The position numbers and the translations under genes are program-made. The notes beneath the pieces were generated by a model. That model had not been told where the DNA came from. It made no database searches and was given only the letters and a program-made list of their open reading frames with translations. From an uncultured Dialister sp. (GTDB lineage Bacteria; Bacillota; Negativicutes; Veillonellales; Dialisteraceae): a stretch of DNA of 6,810 nt. Of the stretch, positions 1 to 5,873 are shown one piece after another; positions within the stretch are counted from its first letter, which is position 1, and each line of letters begins with the position of its first letter. The stretch covers positions 1 to 6,810 of the forward strand of contig NZ_CAAFRZ010000017.1 in the NCBI RefSeq assembly GCF_900765565.1, given 5' to 3'.

Positions 1-86
1 ACACCCTTGGTGTTCGGCTATGACCTTCCCGCTGTCGGGCGGTCTAGGGACTTTCACCCTTAAGAGTGCGCCCATGCTGGGCGCAC
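1..86 (-). mobile_element. Group IIC intron, 5' end (domain I), cut by window edge
   Basis: Read on the minus strand from base 86, the sequence begins GTGCG, the group II intron 5' consensus. It continues with the hairpin GTGCGCCC-AGCAT-GGGCGCAC (66-86), then GGGTGAAAGTCCC, and ends at the window edge with AAGGGTGT. The order and spacing of these blocks match domain I of IIC introns such as the Oceanobacillus iheyensis ribozyme, recalled from memory. Group IIC introns characteristically insert just 3' of rho-independent terminator stems, and here the junction lies 8 nt after a perfect terminator palindrome (95-116) followed by GTTTTCAT. The catalytic domain V and any reverse transcriptase/maturase gene would lie to the left, outside the window. 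It cannot be told whether the intron is complete or a 5' fragment. Confidence 0.8.
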
Positions 87-89
87 ATG

Positions 90-123
90 AAAACTGGGGA
101 AGCCATGGCTTCCCCAATTTTTT
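90..123. terminator. Bidirectional terminator; intron docking site
   Basis: A perfect palindrome spans 95-116 (arm TGGGGAAGCCA, mirrored by TGGCTTCCCCA). On the + side it is followed by six T (118-123); on the minus side it is followed by G and four T (93-90). It can act in either direction. The group IIC intron at 1-86 uses the minus-strand orientation, with the stem in its 5' exon. Which transcript the terminator originally served is not visible: no minus-strand gene lies between it and trkA, and any + strand gene would lie beyond the intron. Confidence 0.8.
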
Positions 124-268
124 CTATGCATCCCAAAGAATGGCTATCTTCTGAACAGCCGACTCTTACCGGAACACCTGATGATCAGAGGCATGGCAGA
201 TCAGATATGCCGCCTTCCTCCAAGGACGGCTCAATTCTCTTTACCCAATTCTCTTTTTCTTCCCACCG
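124..268. other. Short intergenic region, hairpin-rich, no gene
   Basis: No convincing reading frame is present. Small inverted repeats follow one another: CCTGAT/ATCAG near 177-190, GGCAT/ATGCC near 190-211, and GCCG-CCTT/AAGG-A-CGGC at about 209-230. A minus-strand small RNA ending at the 90-123 terminator is possible in principle, but no minus-strand promoter could be recognised. The stretch from about 235 to 265 is pyrimidine-rich and leads into the trkA promoter. Confidence 0.4.
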
Positions 269-277
269 TGATACAAT
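249..277 (+). promoter_or_regulatory. trkA-trkH promoter, extended -10 type
   Basis: An extended -10 element TGATACAAT lies at 269-277. A hexamer at a 17-nt spacing (249-254, TTCTCT) is a poor -35, as is common with extended -10 promoters. Transcription would start near 284, giving an mRNA leader of about 33 nt. The 11-nt block GTGATACAATA recurs exactly at the promoter of the Bax-inhibitor-1 family gene (minus strand, about 4220-4230). Confidence 0.6.
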
Positions 278-316
278 AAAATATGAGAACGATTCCTTTT
301 AAAGGGGTGAAAAATC

Positions 317-1663
317 ATGAGGATTGTTGTAATCGGGGCAGGGCACCTGGGATATATCATTTCGGAGCTCCTGTCCAATGAAGGATATGACGTGATCGTG
401 GTGGATTCAGATGCGGAGAAGCTGGAGTCCGTCCGCACGAGCCTGGACGTGCTCACCATCCACGCCGACGGCACGAGCCCCTCCTTCATGCGAAGCAGCG
501 ACGTGAAGGGCAGTGACCTGGTGGTGGCAGTGACTGCCATGGACGAGGTGAATATCATCGCCTGCATCCTGGCGAAGAAGAATGGCATTCCCCACACCAT
601 TGCCCGGATCCGGGACCCGAAGTTCCTGTCGGAGCCGGTGGACTATATCCGGGAAAATTTCGATATCGACCTGGTACTGAGTCCGGAGCTCATTACGGCC
701 CGTGAAATCAGCCGCCTCATCATGACCCCCTCCGCCATCAACGTGGAAGATTTCGCCGGCGGGAAGGTGCGTCTTCTGGAAACAAAAATCGGTCCCCACT
801 CGCCCCTGGCCCATAAGGAACTGAAGGATATCACCCTGCCGCCCCAGGTGCTGGCCGCCCTCATCCTCCGGGACCACCACATGATCATTCCCCACGGCAA
901 TGACCGGATTCTCCCCCTGGATTACGTGTATTTCCTGGGAAATCCGGATTCCCTGAAAGAGATTTCCGCCCACGGCAATGCAAAGTACCAGCGCCGCACG
1001 AAGAAGGCCCTCATCATCGGAGCCGGGCGGACCGGCCAGACCCTGGCCCCCATGCTGGAGAAGCAGGGCATTTCCGTGAAGGTCATCGATAACAATGAAG
1101 AGCACTGCCGCCAGACCGCGGAAAAGCTGAAGAAGAGCCTCGTCCTCTGCGGCGACGGCACGGACATCGACCTCCTCACCCAGGAAGGGGTGTCGGAGGC
1201 GGATACCGCCATCTGCACCACGAAGGATGAACGGCTGAACCTCATGATGGCCCTCCTCGCCAAGCACCTGGGCGCCCGGCAGACCGTGGTCCGGGTGACC
1301 CGGACCGAATACATTTCCCTTATGCAGCAGGTGGGTATCGACATCGTCCTTTCCACCCGTCTCCTGGCGGCCGGCGAAGTGCTGGCCTTTGTCCGCCGGG
1401 GCAGCGTGGTCTCCGTATCCCTCCTGGAAGGGGCAAAAGTACAGGCCCTGGAAATCATCCTTCCCAAAGGGTCCCGGGCCGCCGGAAAGCCCCTCATGAA
1501 AGCGGGCATCCCAAAGTCCTGCCTTGTAGGCGCCTATGTTAGAAACGGCGAAGCCCGCATCCCGGACGGCCATTCTGTGCTGGAAGCGGGGGACACGGTC
1601 ATTCTCATCGCCGAAGCAGACAAGGTCCAGGGAATCATTTCGTACTTCAAAGGCGGGGACTGA
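317..1663 (+). CDS. trkA: Trk K+ uptake regulatory subunit TrkA
   Basis: TrkA is the cytoplasmic NAD(H)-binding subunit that forms a gating ring under the TrkH K+ channel. The 448-residue protein has the full double-RCK layout usual for TrkA. The first Rossmann domain has GAGHLG at residues 7-12, the ribose-binding acidic D30 and ADGT at 50-53. A first RCK-C domain follows at about 142-225. A second Rossmann domain has GAGRTG at 235-240, D258 and CGDGTD at 278-283, followed by a second RCK-C domain at about 365-445. The ATG at 317 is preceded by AAAGGGGTG (301-309), a good ribosome binding site at normal distance, and the Rossmann fold starts directly at residue 2. The stop codon lies 1 nt before the trkH start, so the two genes form an operon and are probably translationally coupled. 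Nothing is missing or broken. Confidence 0.96.
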   Translation: MRIVVIGAGHLGYIISELLSNEGYDVIVVDSDAEKLESVRTSLDVLTIHADGTSPSFMRSSDVKGSDLVVAVTAMDEVNIIACILAKKNGIPHTIARIRDPKFLSEPVDYIRENFDIDLVLSPELITAREISRLIMTPSAINVEDFAGGKVRLLETKIGPHSPLAHKELKDITLPPQVLAALILRDHHMIIPHGNDRILPLDYVYFLGNPDSLKEISAHGNAKYQRRTKKALIIGAGRTGQTLAPMLEKQGISVKVIDNNEEHCRQTAEKLKKSLVLCGDGTDIDLLTQEGVSEADTAICTTKDERLNLMMALLAKHLGARQTVVRVTRTEYISLMQQVGIDIVLSTRLLAAGEVLAFVRRGSVVSVSLLEGAKVQALEIILPKGSRAAGKPLMKAGIPKSCLVGAYVRNGEARIPDGHSVLEAGDTVILIAEADKVQGIISYFKGGD

Positions 1664-1664
1664 T

Positions 1665-3113
1665 ATGAATAGAGAAATCATCCGGTTCATGCTCTCCCGC
1701 ATCCTTTTAGGAAGCGGCGTGGTGCTCCTTCTCCCTCTCTTTCTTTCCCTCTACTATAAAGGGCCGGTGACGGCCTTTCTCATTCCCATGGCCCTTTCGG
1801 TGGTTCTTTTCTTCCTGCTCAAGGCCCGGGGGATTTCCCCCTATGCCGGCCTCACGCCCCGGGAAGGGACCGCCATCACCGCCATCACCTGGCTCTCCGT
1901 ATCCCTCCTCTACGCCCTGCCCTATGCCCTTTCCGGAGTCCTTTCTCCCCTGGACAGCATCGTGGAAAGCGTATCGGGCCTCACCGGCACCGGCGCCACG
2001 GTAATCAATGACATTACCCTCCTGCCGCCGTCTCTCCTTTTCTTCCGGGCCATGACCCACTGGCTGGGAGGCCTGGGCATCATCGTCATCTTTGTGGCCC
2101 TCTTCCCCCAGGCAGGACGGGGCACCACGAAAATGGTGAACGCCGAAAGCACGGGGCCCACCAATTCGAAGACCCTGCCCCGCATCAAAGAGACGGCCCG
2201 GTCCCTTTTCATCGTGTACTTCGTCTTCAACGCCGCCTGCACGGCAGCCCTCATGCTGTGGGGCATGGATTTCCTGGACGCCCTGGACCATGCCTTCTCC
2301 ACCATCGCCACCGGCGGTTTCTCCACGAGAAATGAAAGCATCGCCTACTATCACAGTGCCTCCCTGGAGCTCATCCTTGTATTCTTCATGGTCATCTCCA
2401 GCGCCAACTTCGGCATGTACGTGGACACCTGGAAGCGGGGATTTCACGTGATCCTGGAGGATACGGAATTTAAAGTGTATCTGGCCATGGTAGCCGTAAG
2501 TACCATTCTCATTGCCGCTTCCCTTATCCTCACATCCCACATGCCGGTACTGGAGTCCCTGCGGGAATCTCTCTTCCAGTGTGCTTCTATTTCTTCCACC
2601 ACCGGCTTCGTGTCCGCGGACTTCGACCAGTGGCCGTCGTTCGCTAAATTTATCATTCTCCTCATCATGATTGCCGGCGGCTGCGGCGGATCCACCGCCG
2701 GGGGCCTCAAGGTAATCCGGCTCATCCTCCTTTTCCGGTCCTTCTCCGCCATCCTGAAGCTCCATATGCATCCGAAAGCGGTCTTCCACATCACCGTAGG
2801 CCGGGAAAGGTTCTCCCAGAACACCGTATTCCAGGTGCTGGCTTTCTTCTTCATTTACATGGCCCTCTCCGCCCTCTGGGCTGCCTGCTTCATGGCAGAC
2901 GGCCTGGCCTTTATGGACGCCCTGGGCGTGGCCTTCTCCACCATGAGCAATACGGGCCCTGCCTTCGGCCAGTTCGGCGCCACCTGTACCTACGCCGGCC
3001 TGCCGGATTTCAGCAAAATCATCGCCTGCCTGTCCATGCTCTTCGGCCGCTTGGAATCGGTGACCCTCCTGTCCATCTTCATTCCGTCCTTCTGGAGACG
3101 GAGCGGATGGTGA
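1665..3113 (+). CDS. trkH: Trk K+ uptake channel subunit TrkH
   Basis: TrkH is the membrane pore that takes up K+ when partnered with TrkA. The protein has 482 residues, normal for the family, and is strongly hydrophobic throughout. The four pore-loop selectivity filters are all present: TGTGAT (107-112), ATGGFS (215-220), STTGFV (311-316) and SNTGPAFG (428-435), each with the key glycine. The conserved AGGCGGSTAGGLKVIR block at about 337-352 and the C-terminal GRLE...FWRR segment (461-479) are also typical of TrkH. The frame is open further upstream, from 1536, but that part overlaps trkA and carries no TrkH-like sequence. The ATG at 1665 follows the trkA TGA by one base, and AGGCGGGG (1651-1658) within the end of trkA can serve as its ribosome binding site. 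It has no separate promoter and depends on the trkA transcript. Confidence 0.96.
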   Translation: MNREIIRFMLSRILLGSGVVLLLPLFLSLYYKGPVTAFLIPMALSVVLFFLLKARGISPYAGLTPREGTAITAITWLSVSLLYALPYALSGVLSPLDSIVESVSGLTGTGATVINDITLLPPSLLFFRAMTHWLGGLGIIVIFVALFPQAGRGTTKMVNAESTGPTNSKTLPRIKETARSLFIVYFVFNAACTAALMLWGMDFLDALDHAFSTIATGGFSTRNESIAYYHSASLELILVFFMVISSANFGMYVDTWKRGFHVILEDTEFKVYLAMVAVSTILIAASLILTSHMPVLESLRESLFQCASISSTTGFVSADFDQWPSFAKFIILLIMIAGGCGGSTAGGLKVIRLILLFRSFSAILKLHMHPKAVFHITVGRERFSQNTVFQVLAFFFIYMALSALWAACFMADGLAFMDALGVAFSTMSNTGPAFGQFGATCTYAGLPDFSKIIACLSMLFGRLESVTLLSIFIPSFWRRSGW

Positions 3114-3132
3114 TGATGAAAAGAGTTGAGGT

Positions 3133-3296
3133 TCAGCGGCTTCGCCGCCAATGCCTGACCTCCCCCATCTATGGGGGAGGTGGCCGCAGGCCGGAGGGGG
3201 CTCTCGCTAAAGTTGCTCCCAACATTCCCCCTGCCCTCTGCCGCCTCGCGGCCACCCACCGCTAACGCGGTCCCCCCTCCCTCTAAAGAGGGAGGG
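3133..3296. repeat. Nested palindromic intergenic repeat, copy A
   Basis: This non-coding block is built of nested inverted repeats. It has a small head hairpin GCGGC-TTC-GCCGC (3136-3148), a left outer hairpin with arms ACCTCCCCCAT/ATGGGGGAGGT (3158-3181), and an inner long-range stem GGTGGCCGC (3179-3187) with GCGGCCACC (3248-3256). That stem can be extended by AGGC/GCCT. A right outer hairpin CCCTCCCTCT/AGAGGGAGGG follows (3275-3296). The arrangement resembles REP/BIME or MITE-like elements. The head (cagcggcttcgccgccaatg) is closely similar to the head of a second repeat at 6254-6274. No transposase is encoded and no target duplication is obvious. Confidence 0.65.
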
Positions 3297-3308
3297 TTGT
3301 TCGTTTTT
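3275..3308 (+). terminator. Probable terminator downstream of trkH
   Basis: The right hairpin of the repeat has ten perfect base pairs (3275-3284 with 3287-3296) and is followed by the T-rich stretch TTGTTCGTTTTT. It is the first terminator-like structure after trkH on the + strand and may end the trkA-trkH transcript, with a stronger back-up at 3424-3461. The T-run is interrupted, so efficiency is uncertain. Confidence 0.45.
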
Positions 3309-3423
3309 GGACGCCACGCCTCTGAACTGAAATCTATTATCCTTCCTTGAACCCAGGCGAAGCCTCAGCCTTGACGAAGTCACAGACCTGTCCGCAGGAC
3401 ACCGCTCCGGTCCTCGGCCGCAG
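3309..3423. other. Intergenic, no gene seen
   Basis: No supported reading frame is present. The stretch 3380-3423 is GC-rich with small inverted repeats, for example TGTCC-gca-GGACA at 3389-3401, and may be the remnant of another intergenic repeat. Nothing else was recognised. Confidence 0.4.
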
Positions 3424-3461
3424 CCAATAAAAAAGCCGGCAAAAGCCGGCTTTTTTATTGG
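3424..3461. terminator. Strong bidirectional terminator between trkH and the BI-1 gene
   Basis: The arms are perfectly complementary over 17 bp (3424-3440 with 3445-3461) around an AAAA loop. The core is GCCGGC, flanked by six A on the left and six T on the right, so it forms a G/C stem followed by a U-run on either strand. It lies 4 nt beyond the minus-strand stop codon at 3465 and also stops any readthrough from trkH. It is well placed between two convergent transcription units. Confidence 0.92.
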
Positions 3462-3464
3462 TTA

Positions 3465-4172
3465 TTACTTCCTGTCTCCGAAGAGGCGGAGGAGGTAAAT
3501 GAAGATATTAATGAAATCAAGGTACAGGGTAAGGGCGCCGAGAATGGCTACCTTCTGTCCTTCATCGGTGGCCCGGGAATGGTAGGTAAGGGCCAGCCGT
3601 TTAATGGACTGGGTGTCATAGATGGTGAGGCCCGTGAAGACCAGGATGCCTGCATAGGAAATGAGCATCTGCAGGAAGGTGCTGTCAAAGAAGAATCCCA
3701 GCACCGTGGCAAGGAGAACGCCCACGAGGCCCATGAGACACATATTTCCCATCTTCGAGAGATCTGCCTTCGTCACGTAGCCATAGGCTGACATGATGCC
3801 GAAGGTACCGGCGGTCATGAAGAATACGCCGCCAATGGAAGACAGGGTATAGGTCAGGAAAATGGCGGAGAAGGTGATGCCATTCAGCACGGAATACACC
3901 AGGAACATGACTGCCGCCGATTTCAGGGACATTTTTCCCATGGCTGAAGAAAGCCTCCACACCAGGGCAAAGGTAGCAATGATGAGGGTAATAGTGCCCA
4001 TGCGGCTTCCCAGGAAAAGGCCAGAGAGAGTGGGGCTGTCCGATACAAACCAGGCCGAGAAGCCCGTCACCACCAGGGCGATGGCCATCCAGGCATACAC
4101 ATCTTTCATGAGGCCCGGCATATTGATGGAAAGGCTTTTCTCCCTTTCCGCCGTCATTTCATCACTGTACAT
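3465..4172 (-). CDS. Bax inhibitor-1 (BI-1)/YbhL-type membrane protein
   Basis: This is a 235-residue integral membrane protein of the Bax inhibitor-1 (TMBIM; YbhL/YccA/YetJ) family, with about seven hydrophobic helices after a polar 20-residue N-terminus. Family signatures are KDVYAWMAIALVVTGFSAW at 23-41, YSVLNGIT (93-100), GTFGIMSAYGYVTKADLSKM (122-141), GLTIYDTQSIKRL (181-193) and LYLDFINIFIYLLRLFG (216-232). The acidic residues D186 and D219 in the last two lie where the family has its conserved membrane aspartates; members such as YetJ are described as pH-sensitive Ca2+ leak channels. Physiological role in bacteria is poorly defined, so only the family is assigned. The ATG at 4172 has AAAGGAG (4180-4186) 7 nt upstream. 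The gene has its own promoter, and readthrough from the binding-protein gene 114 bp upstream is possible because no terminator is seen between them. Confidence 0.92.
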   Translation of the reverse strand: MYSDEMTAEREKSLSINMPGLMKDVYAWMAIALVVTGFSAWFVSDSPTLSGLFLGSRMGTITLIIATFALVWRLSSAMGKMSLKSAAVMFLVYSVLNGITFSAIFLTYTLSSIGGVFFMTAGTFGIMSAYGYVTKADLSKMGNMCLMGLVGVLLATVLGFFFDSTFLQMLISYAGILVFTGLTIYDTQSIKRLALTYHSRATDEGQKVAILGALTLYLDFINIFIYLLRLFGDRK

Positions 4173-4221
4173 AGAAAGACTCCTTTCTGAAACAGATTCA
4201 ATGATTACTTTGGGTACTTCT

Positions 4222-4248
4222 ATTGTATCACAGAAAGGAAAGAGTCAT
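4222..4248 (-). promoter_or_regulatory. Promoter of the BI-1 family gene, extended -10 type
   Basis: On the minus strand an extended -10 TGATACAAT occupies 4230-4222. An imperfect -35 ATGACT (4248-4243) lies 15 nt upstream, a short spacer. Transcription would start near 4215, giving a leader of about 43 nt. The block GTGATACAATA is identical to that in the trkA promoter. Confidence 0.6.
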
Positions 4249-4286
4249 GGGTAAGGCCTGCGGCTTCCTGCCATCCCATGGTATTT

Positions 4287-5441
4287 TCAGTCCACCATCC
4301 GGTACTTGCCTCCTTCCATTTTCATGAGGATCAGGTCCACCACCGGGTCCCGCTTCTCATCGAAGCTGAATGTACCGCAGACCCCTTTAAAGTCCTTCAT
4401 CTTTGCCAGGGATTCCCGGATCTTGGCACGGTCCGTGGTGGTGCCGGCCCGTTTCATGGCGTCCAGGGCCATGTACACGCCGTCATAGGCACTGGCGGCA
4501 AACTGGTCCGGACTGTGGCCGTATTTGGCGGTATAGGCTTCCACAAAGTGCTGGACCTTTTCGTCTTTCCGATCCGGAGACCACATGGAGGATACATACA
4601 CATTATCCGCCGCAGCGCCGGCCATATTTCCCAGTTCCGGAGAAACGAATCCGTTATCCCCCAGCACGGGCTGGTTCATTCCCATTTCCCGCATTTTCTT
4701 CAGGATCCGGGACCCCTCCTGGTAGTAGCTGCATACCACGATGACATCGGGGTTCTTTGTCTGGATATTGGTGAGCTGGGCAGAGAATTCGCTGTCCTTG
4801 CTGCCGAAGGTTTCCACGTCCACCACCTGGACTCCCTCTTCTTCCATGGTCTTTTTGAAATATTTCTGGGCTGTCACATGCTGTTCATTGTCCTGGGCAT
4901 ACATGATGGCCGCCGTTTTATAGCCCAGGATTTTATAGGTCTTTTTTACGGTCTGGGGAATATTCTTCGACTCCGGCACGGAATTCCGGAAGATGCAGTC
5001 TCCCATATCCGTAATATTTTCTGCGGTCACCGAGATTTCCAGGGACGGCACCTTCGCATTCTGGATAATGGGGCCTGCCGCCTTGGCTTCATTGGACGTC
5101 ATGGGGCCGATGAGGATGGCCGCCTTGTTCTGGATCTGTTTCTTCGTAGCATTCATGGCTTCCGCCGGCACCGCCTTCGTATCATCCACCATGAGGTCGA
5201 TGGGAAATTCCCCTTTCCCGTTGATTTCTTCCACCGCCAGCCGGACTCCCTCTTCTTCCGACTTCCCGTAAGCCGCTGCTCCGCCGGTGAGGGCCGCCGT
5301 AAAGCCGATCTTTGCCGCATTCTTTGCACCGGAAGATACGGTATTGGCCGATTTGCCACCGCATCCTGCCATGGATGCCATCATCACTGCTGCCATAGCA
5401 CAGATTCCTGTCATTTTCATTGCTTTCTTGAAGTTCTTCAT
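4287..5441 (-). CDS. Branched-chain amino acid ABC transporter substrate-binding lipoprotein (LivJ/LivK-like)
   Basis: This 384-residue extracytoplasmic receptor of the periplasmic-binding-protein type I (Leu/Ile/Val-binding) family captures substrate for an ABC importer. It starts with a lipoprotein signal peptide: basic MKNFKKAMK, a hydrophobic segment, then the lipobox MAGC with C27 as the lipidated cysteine. The mature part opens with KIGFTAALTGGAAAYG (44-59) and EEGVRLAVEEING (63-75), the usual start of LivJ-like proteins. DDTKAVPAEAMNATKKQI (86-103), IGPMTSNEAKAAGP (111-124), VIVVCSYYQEGSRILKKMRE (233-252) and SAYDGVYMALDAMKRAG (317-333) follow in family order. The reading frame is open further upstream, but that part is the T-box leader. 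ATG at 5441 is preceded by AAAGGAGG at normal spacing. Expression is controlled by the tandem T-box leader with a probable leucine specifier. No permease or ATPase genes adjoin it. Exact ligand preference is inferred from family and leader. Confidence 0.94.
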   Translation of the reverse strand: MKNFKKAMKMTGICAMAAVMMASMAGCGGKSANTVSSGAKNAAKIGFTAALTGGAAAYGKSEEEGVRLAVEEINGKGEFPIDLMVDDTKAVPAEAMNATKKQIQNKAAILIGPMTSNEAKAAGPIIQNAKVPSLEISVTAENITDMGDCIFRNSVPESKNIPQTVKKTYKILGYKTAAIMYAQDNEQHVTAQKYFKKTMEEEGVQVVDVETFGSKDSEFSAQLTNIQTKNPDVIVVCSYYQEGSRILKKMREMGMNQPVLGDNGFVSPELGNMAGAAADNVYVSSMWSPDRKDEKVQHFVEAYTAKYGHSPDQFAASAYDGVYMALDAMKRAGTTTDRAKIRESLAKMKDFKGVCGTFSFDEKRDPVVDLILMKMEGGKYRMVD

Positions 5442-5467
5442 TTCGGTTCCTCCTTTTTCTCCATCAG

Positions 5468-5505
5468 AAAAGCCCCTGATGGAACGACACAATTCCACCA
5501 GGGGC
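5468..5505 (-). terminator. T-box terminator 2
   Basis: On the minus strand GCCCCTGGTGGAA (5505-5493) pairs with TTCCATCAGGGGC (5484-5472) as a 13-bp stem with one G-U pair, followed by TTTT. It is the last barrier before the binding-protein gene, about 27 nt upstream of the start codon. It follows the second T-box motif (5527-5514), whose antiterminator form would exclude it. Confidence 0.88.
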
Positions 5506-5513
5506 GGATTCAC

Positions 5514-5527
5514 CGCGGTACCACCCT
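5514..5527 (-). promoter_or_regulatory. T-box motif 2 (antiterminator)
   Basis: The sequence AGGGTGGTACCGCG on the minus strand is identical over all 14 bases to motif 1. It contains the TGGN element that pairs with the free tRNA 3' end. Upstream context (AAGTGATAAATC) resembles that of motif 1 (AAGTATAATGC), which suggests the module arose by duplication. Confidence 0.88.
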
Positions 5528-5591
5528 GATTTATCACTTCATAGAAAGCACAGGGCCCGCCTGCCGGCTGCCCCAGGGATTCCCGGAAATC

Positions 5592-5622
5592 AAAAAGCCC
5601 CTGTCCACCATGGGACAGGGGC
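5592..5622 (-). terminator. T-box terminator 1
   Basis: On the minus strand GGACAGGGGC and GCCCCTGTCC form a perfect 10-bp stem (5622-5613 with 5606-5597) around a 6-nt loop, followed by TTTTT (5596-5592). It immediately follows T-box motif 1 and shares the GCCCCTG...CAGGGGC-TTTT core with terminator 2. Confidence 0.92.
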
Positions 5623-5627
5623 GAATT

Positions 5628-5641
5628 CGCGGTACCACCCT
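5628..5641 (-). promoter_or_regulatory. T-box motif 1 (antiterminator)
   Basis: The canonical AGGGTGGTACCGCG lies on the minus strand, downstream of the complete Stem I. Its TGGT is expected to pair with the ACCA end of uncharged tRNA-Leu and so stabilise the antiterminator against terminator 1. Confidence 0.93.
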
Positions 5642-5715
5642 GCATTATACTTTCTTACTGTCTGTAACGGAGACCGCCGCCTTCTCTACTTGATTTCAAT
5701 CCGGTGCTCCCGGGA

Positions 5716-5718
5716 GAG
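5716..5718 (-). promoter_or_regulatory. Probable T-box specifier codon CUC (Leu)
   Basis: On the 3' side of Stem I, minus strand, the order GAA-CTC-TCC resembles the usual specifier-loop pattern of GAA followed by the codon. Read this way the codon is CUC, leucine, matching the LivJ/LivK-type target gene. A one-base shift would give UCU or ACU, but GAA immediately before CUC favours the leucine reading. The assignment rests on manual folding. Confidence 0.7.
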
Positions 5719-5843
5719 TTCGTCCTATGCCCCATACCGGCTTTCACCATCCGCCGGCTCTCTGCCATGGCCCTCATGAGACTTTGTCCCGATCCTCACA
5801 TTTGGAGAGAAGCACTATCCATGCTCCCCTTGAGTTGAATGTA

Positions 5844-5873
5844 ATCATACAGGGTCTTTCCCCATTCTGTCAA
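5844..5873 (-). promoter_or_regulatory. Sigma-70-type promoter of the T-box/binding-protein unit
   Basis: On the minus strand a perfect -35 TTGACA (5873-5868) is followed, after 18 nt, by a -10 TATGAT (5849-5844). Transcription would start near 5837, giving a leader of about 395 nt. This is the best-matching promoter in the window, as expected for a gene regulated mainly by attenuation. Confidence 0.85.

Larger units (their letters stand above)
5468..5837 (-). promoter_or_regulatory. T-box leader, one Stem I with two antiterminator/terminator modules, probable Leu specifier
   Basis: This untranslated leader of the binding-protein gene senses uncharged tRNA. Stem I runs from about 5815 to 5704, with basal pairing GTGCTTC (5815-5809) to GGAGCAC (5710-5704). 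It carries the conserved AGAGAG element and the apical CCGGC-GGATGGTGAAA-GCCGG hairpin. On its 3' side GAA-CTC-TCC places CTC (5718-5716), a leucine codon, in the specifier position. The canonical 14-nt T-box AGGGTGGTACCGCG occurs twice, at 5641-5628 and 5527-5514, each followed by its own terminator. Both contain TGGT, which pairs with an ACCA tRNA end and fits tRNA-Leu (discriminator A). Only about 65 nt separate terminator 1 from T-box 2, too little for a second Stem I. Transcription should pass both terminators only when leucine is short. Confidence 0.92.

Noticed and set aside
66..302. + strand frame of 78 codons starting at GTG
   Set aside because: Its start lies in the intron 5' hairpin, and it runs through the terminator palindrome and the trkA promoter. 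It has no ribosome binding site and no protein resemblance.
1536..1664. Upstream extension of the trkH frame inside the end of trkA
   Set aside because: It adds 43 residues with no TrkH similarity. The ATG at 1665 starts at the normal TrkH N-terminus.
407..1702. Long open minus-strand frame of 431 codons opposite trkA
   Set aside because: It lies antisense to a clear TrkA, is rich in His/Gly/Asp typical of antisense frames of GC-rich genes, and shows no recognisable domain or ribosome binding site.
5442..5645. Upstream extension of the binding-protein frame to an ATG at 5645
   Set aside because: The 68 extra residues are encoded by the T-box motifs and terminators. A strong ribosome binding site and a lipoprotein signal peptide fix the start at 5441.
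4278..5693. Long + strand frame of 471 codons opposite the binding-protein gene
   Set aside because: It is antisense to a well-supported lipoprotein gene and to its T-box leader, and its His/Phe/Gly-rich translation is typical of a shadow frame.
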